In this document: one piece after another, positions 60,903-64,000 of the stretch | How the letters are laid out: the number at the start of each line of letters is the position of its first letter | Numbering within the stretch: the first letter of the stretch is position 1 | Source of the DNA: Magnetospira sp. QH-2 | GTDB taxonomy: Bacteria; Pseudomonadota; Alphaproteobacteria; Rhodospirillales; Magnetospiraceae | Reading direction: 5' to 3' | NCBI RefSeq assembly: GCF_000968135.1 | Contig: NZ_FO538765.1 | Location: 2,802,001-2,866,000, forward strand | DNA length: 64,000 bases | The notes under the pieces: generated by a model | Told to the model about the DNA's origin: nothing | Databases searched by the model: none | What the model saw: only the letters and a program-made list of their open reading frames with translations | Translations under genes and position numbers: made by a program

Positions 60903-61790
60903 ATGTCCCTCGATATCAATCTCGACGTCAATATCGCTCGCCTGATCCACCTGACCTGGGAAGAGCAATTGGAGCATCTGGTTGCCGGACAGGTGGAAAA
61001 GGTCGCCCTGCAATCCCACGAGGATTGCGATCTGGGCGTCTGGATCTATGGATCAGGCCTCCAGAAATACGCCCAGTCCAAGGACATCTGGATCCTCAAG
61101 GAAGTGCACAAAGCCTTCCACAAGGCAGCCGATGCGGTGGCGACCGCCATGGCCGAGGGAAACAAGGACGAGGCGGAACTGCAACTGGCCCAGGTCCGCA
61201 GTCTCTCCAAGGAGATCATTTTTCATCTTACCTCCATGGAACTGTCGGTGATCGAAAGCCAATGGACCCGGGAATTGGCGCGCAGTCCCGGACGCCTGCT
61301 CGGGCGCCTTTTTGGCGGCGGTGATCGTCCTCCGGCCCTCCATATGATGCATACGGAACAAGAATCGGGGATTGGCCCCATTAAACGCCGCAAGACCGAC
61401 ATGGGTGCCATGCTGCTGAATGTGAACATCGCGCGACTGGCCCATATGCGCTGGACCCTGGACTTGGAACGGGCCTTCCGCCGTCATGGCAAGGACGCGG
61501 CCCTACAGCCAGCCGAGCAATGCGAATTGGGAGTCTGGCTGCATAGCGTGGCCCTCAAAAAGTACGAGGAACAAGATACCTTCATCGAGCTGGACCGGGT
61601 GCATAAGCGCTTCCACGAACTGTCCGAACGCACGGTCTCGGCGTTGCATCACGGACGCCTGCGCCAGGCCGATGATTTTTACGAAGAACTCAAGCGCCTC
61701 AGCCGGGAAGTGATCTTTCTTTTGACCCGCATCGAGCGGGATATGGAGAAAACCCCGACCCTGTTCCAGCGGTTACGCTCGATGATGTAA
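60903..61790 (+). CDS. Tandem CZB (chemoreceptor zinc-binding) domain protein
   Basis: A 295-residue soluble protein with two CZB domains and nothing else recognisable. Domain 1 (residues 8-115): IHLTWEEQLEHL, DCDLGVWIYG, EVHKAFHKAA. Domain 2 (about 165-280): AHMRWTLDLERAF, QCELGVWLHS, RVHKRFHELSE. Each keeps the His, Cys, His, His zinc set. CZB usually sits at the end of chemoreceptors or diguanylate cyclases. A stand-alone pair could sense zinc or hypochlorous acid, or buffer zinc; this is inference. A CDF transporter lies nearby. Confidence 0.8.
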   Translation: MSLDINLDVNIARLIHLTWEEQLEHLVAGQVEKVALQSHEDCDLGVWIYGSGLQKYAQSKDIWILKEVHKAFHKAADAVATAMAEGNKDEAELQLAQVRSLSKEIIFHLTSMELSVIESQWTRELARSPGRLLGRLFGGGDRPPALHMMHTEQESGIGPIKRRKTDMGAMLLNVNIARLAHMRWTLDLERAFRRHGKDAALQPAEQCELGVWLHSVALKKYEEQDTFIELDRVHKRFHELSERTVSALHHGRLRQADDFYEELKRLSREVIFLLTRIERDMEKTPTLFQRLRSMM

Positions 61791-61860
61791 CCCGGGTCAG
61801 GCCTGGATCACGTCGCGCCTGTCCAGTGGTTCCGATAGGACCCGGCATGCGCAAGGCCCC

Positions 61861-62427
61861 TTACGCCGGCAAGGCTTCCACTTCATGGGTCAGACCATGG
61901 GTGACGGTGAACGGCAATTTCAGGCGCTTGCCGTCCTGGTTCAGCACCAAACGGCCATGCCGCTGTTCCTGTTTCCAGGTGATGCGGTAGCGGGACATGG
62001 CCCCGGGCGCCACACTGAAACGCAGACGCAGGCTGCGCTCTTCCTCGTGGCCAACCGCCAGTCCCATGCCTTTCTCCAGGCTATGGGAGAGGCCGGCCTC
62101 GACAATCTTGATCAAGCCCTGTTCCAGAAACACGCCGCTGTCGGTTTCCCGGTCTACGCTGAGCTTGCTCGTGGCGGCGCACCTGAAGGAATGCTCGGAG
62201 ACCAAGGTGTCGCTCCCTTGCCGGTTGTCCAACGGAATCTCCTCGCTGGAAATCATGACCCTGTTGGGTTGCTCCAGAGCCCCTATTTCCTGATCCGGGT
62301 CATCCATCTCTATCCCTTCGATGACCTCGCGATCAGGCCCCTTGGACTTCAAGCCCAGCAGCAGCAGAACGAGAGAACCGACCAGTGCGGCCAGTCCACT
62401 GGCAAGAACAAAAGGAATGATTGGCAT
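61861..62427 (-). CDS. Hypothetical membrane-anchored protein
   Basis: A 188-residue protein with one N-terminal membrane span (PFVLASGLAALVGSLVLLLLGL) and a soluble remainder containing LRLRFSVAPGAMSRYRITWKQEQRHGRLVL. I do not recognise the family. It lies 17 bases downstream of the CDF gene and is probably co-transcribed with it. Confidence 0.6.
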   Translation of the reverse strand: MPIIPFVLASGLAALVGSLVLLLLGLKSKGPDREVIEGIEMDDPDQEIGALEQPNRVMISSEEIPLDNRQGSDTLVSEHSFRCAATSKLSVDRETDSGVFLEQGLIKIVEAGLSHSLEKGMGLAVGHEEERSLRLRFSVAPGAMSRYRITWKQEQRHGRLVLNQDGKRLKLPFTVTHGLTHEVEALPA

Positions 62428-62444
62428 GGCTCAGGTCCTCCAAT

Positions 62445-63464
62445 TCACTGGGTCGCGTCATGATGACCATCGTGCGCGGAGCGGTGCGACGAACCGCCGC
62501 CGCACCAGGAGCGGTCACGGGGCAGACCGACCGGCTCTTGATGAATCTGGGTATCGGCATTGGGAAAGACTCGGGCGACGGCTTCGATAACCGCTTCGGA
62601 TATGTCGTGGGCCTGAGCCAAGGTCAGATCGCCGTCCAACTCCAGGTGCAATTGCACGAAGATGTGCGAACCGGAACTGCGCGTGCGCAAGTCATGAACA
62701 TTGGCCACCTGCGGGAAAGCGAGCACAAGCTGGCGGATCTTCTTGCGGTCTTCCTCCGGGATTTCCTTGTCTACCAGGATGGCCAAGGCATCGGCGGCGA
62801 TGGTGCGGGCATTCCACATGAGGAAAACCGCGATCCCGATGGTGGCCACGGGATCAATCCAAGAGGCGGTCAGCCAATGGGACAAGGCCAATGATGCAAT
62901 GATGCTCAGGTGCATCATGACATCGGCCTGATAATGTATGGAATCGGCCCGCACCACCAGCGACCCGGTGCAGCGCACCACATGACGCTGATAGATGATC
63001 ATGCCGATCATCATCACGGTGGCCAGAACCATGGCGCCGATGCCCATGTCGGCATTGACCAGCGCCACCGGGTGCCGCAGGCGGTCGATGGATTCCACGA
63101 TCACCGCCAGCCCGATCCCGAAAATAAAGGCCGCTTGCATCAAACCCGCCAAGGGTTCCAGCTTGCCGAAGCCAAAGCGATAGGACCGGCTGGCCGGTTT
63201 CAGGGCCTGACGCACAGCCATGAAATTGACCACCGCAATCCCGTTATCGAGCACGGAATCCAACGCCGCAGTCAGAATCGACGTGGCCCCGGTCATCATC
63301 CAGGCCGCCCCCTTGAGACCCAGGATGGTCAATCCGACCACCAAGGCCAGCATGGTGGCGCGCTTTTTCAGTCTGCCCTGTTCTTCCGGCGACAGCATTG
63401 CCTCGGCTTTTTGACGAGACCGGGAGAGCGAGGCTAATTCTGAATTGGCGGTGAGAGCTTGCAC
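62445..63464 (-). CDS. Cation diffusion facilitator family metal transporter
   Basis: A 339-residue CDF protein with about six membrane spans. The zinc/iron site is formed by DSVLDNG (DxxxD) in TM2 and HYQADVMMH in TM5. The C-terminal cytoplasmic domain is at residues 230-315 (VANVHDLRTRSSGSHIFVQLHLELD), followed by a His-rich tail (SSHRSAHDGHHDATQ). It exports divalent metal such as Zn2+ or Fe2+. It resembles FieF-type exporters; nothing ties it to magnetosome MamB/MamM. Confidence 0.9.
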   Translation of the reverse strand: MQALTANSELASLSRSRQKAEAMLSPEEQGRLKKRATMLALVVGLTILGLKGAAWMMTGATSILTAALDSVLDNGIAVVNFMAVRQALKPASRSYRFGFGKLEPLAGLMQAAFIFGIGLAVIVESIDRLRHPVALVNADMGIGAMVLATVMMIGMIIYQRHVVRCTGSLVVRADSIHYQADVMMHLSIIASLALSHWLTASWIDPVATIGIAVFLMWNARTIAADALAILVDKEIPEEDRKKIRQLVLAFPQVANVHDLRTRSSGSHIFVQLHLELDGDLTLAQAHDISEAVIEAVARVFPNADTQIHQEPVGLPRDRSWCGGGSSHRSAHDGHHDATQ

Positions 63465-63634
63465 GACGCACCTGCCTTACAAAAGTTATACTATAACAAT
63501 ACAGGGTCTGGCGCTGAAGCGCAAGGGGCAAGGTCAAAGGCCTGGCGATTTCAACGGAGCGGGCGACCAAATGGGGAAGCGGCGGGTGGAGGGGCGTGGG
63601 ACAGCGGGAACGCGCAGGCCGTGGTCGCTGGCTT
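63465..63634. other. Intergenic region upstream of the CDF gene
   Basis: About 170 bases. The AT-rich part just upstream of the CDF start (63,478-63,500) is the likely promoter. No gene is visible. Confidence 0.35.
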
Positions 63635-63804
63635 TAGCAGACTGCTGAAAACGTCTGATTTCGAGCCTGTGGCGACACATGCTTCGACAAGCTCAGCATG
63701 AGGGCCTTTGAACTTTCAACCTGTTAGCCTCACCCTGAGCTTCCTCATCCCGAGCTTGTCGAGGGACGAAGGGCGAGGCGGGCCGTAGAACAACACTTTT
63801 TCAG
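63635..63804 (+). repeat. MITE copy 2, main body
   Basis: About 170 bp, starting TAGCAGACTGCTGAAAA and ending ACTTTTTCAG. It carries the same hairpin arms as the other MITEs plus an extra stretch of about 20 bases near 63,743-63,765 that partly duplicates GAGCTTGTCGA. Its outer right end is missing here because IS110 begins; the missing end is at 44,853-44,865. Confidence 0.75.
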
Positions 63805-63836
63805 ATGGCGGTAATCGAGCAGTCAGGGATTGCCTA
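63805..63836 (+). mobile_element. IS110 left-end stub
   Basis: Thirty-two bases, ATGGCG followed by the subterminal repeat GTAATCGAG (63,811-63,819) and sequence ending GATTGCCTA. They match the outer left ends of copies 1 and 3 and stop at the TA where IS5 begins. They are exactly the part missing from copy 2. Confidence 0.85.
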
Positions 63837-64000
63837 GGCTCAGGACCCATAAAAGGGATTCCCAATAGTCGGTGGACATGATTCCCTTCCCTGGAATTTT
63901 AGGGAGGGGAAAGCCGATGCAGAGCCATCATTTCTGGTTGTCCGACAAACAATTCGAACGCCTTCAACCGTTGCTGCCGAACAAAACAAGAGGCGTCCCG
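63837..64000 (+). mobile_element. IS5-family (IS427-type) insertion sequence, copy 2 (runs off window)
   Basis: Begins with GGCTCAGGAC after a TA at 63,835-63,836. The 164 visible bases are identical by eye to the start of copy 1, including the ribosome-site hairpin (63,884-63,909). Same orientation as copy 1. Confidence 0.9.
63917..64000 (+). CDS. IS5-family transposase orfA (5' end, copy 2)
   Basis: Starts MQSHHFWLSDKQFERLQP as in copy 1; only 28 codons lie in the window. Confidence 0.85.
   Translation, partial: MQSHHFWLSDKQFERLQPLLPNKTRGVP

Noticed and set aside
62445-63464. CDF transporter as a magnetosome gene (MamB/MamM)
   Set aside because: No other mam genes nearby, and the His-rich tail and metal site fit a general FieF-like exporter.

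Overview
This 64 kb window is chromosomal DNA from an alphaproteobacterium, most likely a member of the Rhodospirillales (Magnetospirillum/Magnetospira-like). That placement rests on the gene order secE-nusG-rplKAJL-rpoBC next to tuf and tRNA-Trp/Gly/Tyr, the proteobacterial-type CheZ, a PEP-CTERM protein, CZB and HD-GYP signalling proteins, and high GC. It is an inference from gene content, not from a database match. LAYOUT. 1-10,132 (minus strand): transcription and translation block, read tRNA-Tyr, tRNA-Gly, tuf, tRNA-Trp, secE, nusG, rplK, rplA, rplJ, rplL, rpoB, rpoC. 10,296-11,171: an rlmB-type rRNA methyltransferase. 11,169-12,714: an IS110-family element (copy 1) inside a palindromic MITE-like repeat. 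12,783-17,724: receiver proteins, a TetR remnant, a DUF2889 protein and small HTH/RHH regulators. 18,000-41,462: mostly core metabolism and envelope genes (ubiD, HD-GYP, aroK-aroB-corC, xerD, cheZ, accA, two TerB-like proteins, HAD-secA, parvulin, argJ, mutT, thrC, M16 peptidase). 41,760-44,865: an accessory island with a probable nucleotide-modification gene pair (Nmad2 plus a truncated Nmad3-like gene), an IS5/IS427-type element and IS110 copy 2. 45,084-55,601: yqgE, a DsbD/ScsB-peroxiredoxin pair, a heme-c-type sensor kinase, glycosyltransferase/LpxH-like/lipid kinase genes, a TPR-ATP-grasp protein and a PEP-CTERM protein. 55,918-57,465: IS110 copy 3 in another MITE. 57,462-63,464: pmbA, an MBL-rhodanese pair, a tandem CZB protein and a CDF metal transporter. 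63,635-64,000: a MITE, the left-end stub of a further IS110 copy, and a second IS5 copy running off the window. MOST NOTEWORTHY. (1) The IS110 copies look like an IS1111-type, RNA-guided element. Each copy (one split) sits at the same site inside the terminal inverted repeat of the MITE. The non-coding tract downstream of the transposase holds two short segments around a hairpin: one reverse-complementary to one half of the target, the other identical to the other half. This is the arrangement expected of the target loop of a bridge RNA/seekRNA. (2) The left end of IS110 copy 2 and the IS110 stub at 63.8 kb are two halves of one element, both cut at the same TA by IS5. This indicates a rearrangement of the roughly 20 kb between the IS5 copies and makes a testable prediction about the sequence beyond 64,000. 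(3) Both insertion sequences place the transposase ribosome binding site in the 3' arm of a hairpin. (4) A proline/glutamine-rich receiver protein carries four copies of a short SQDxLLxQL motif that resembles FliM/CheZ CheY-binding peptides.
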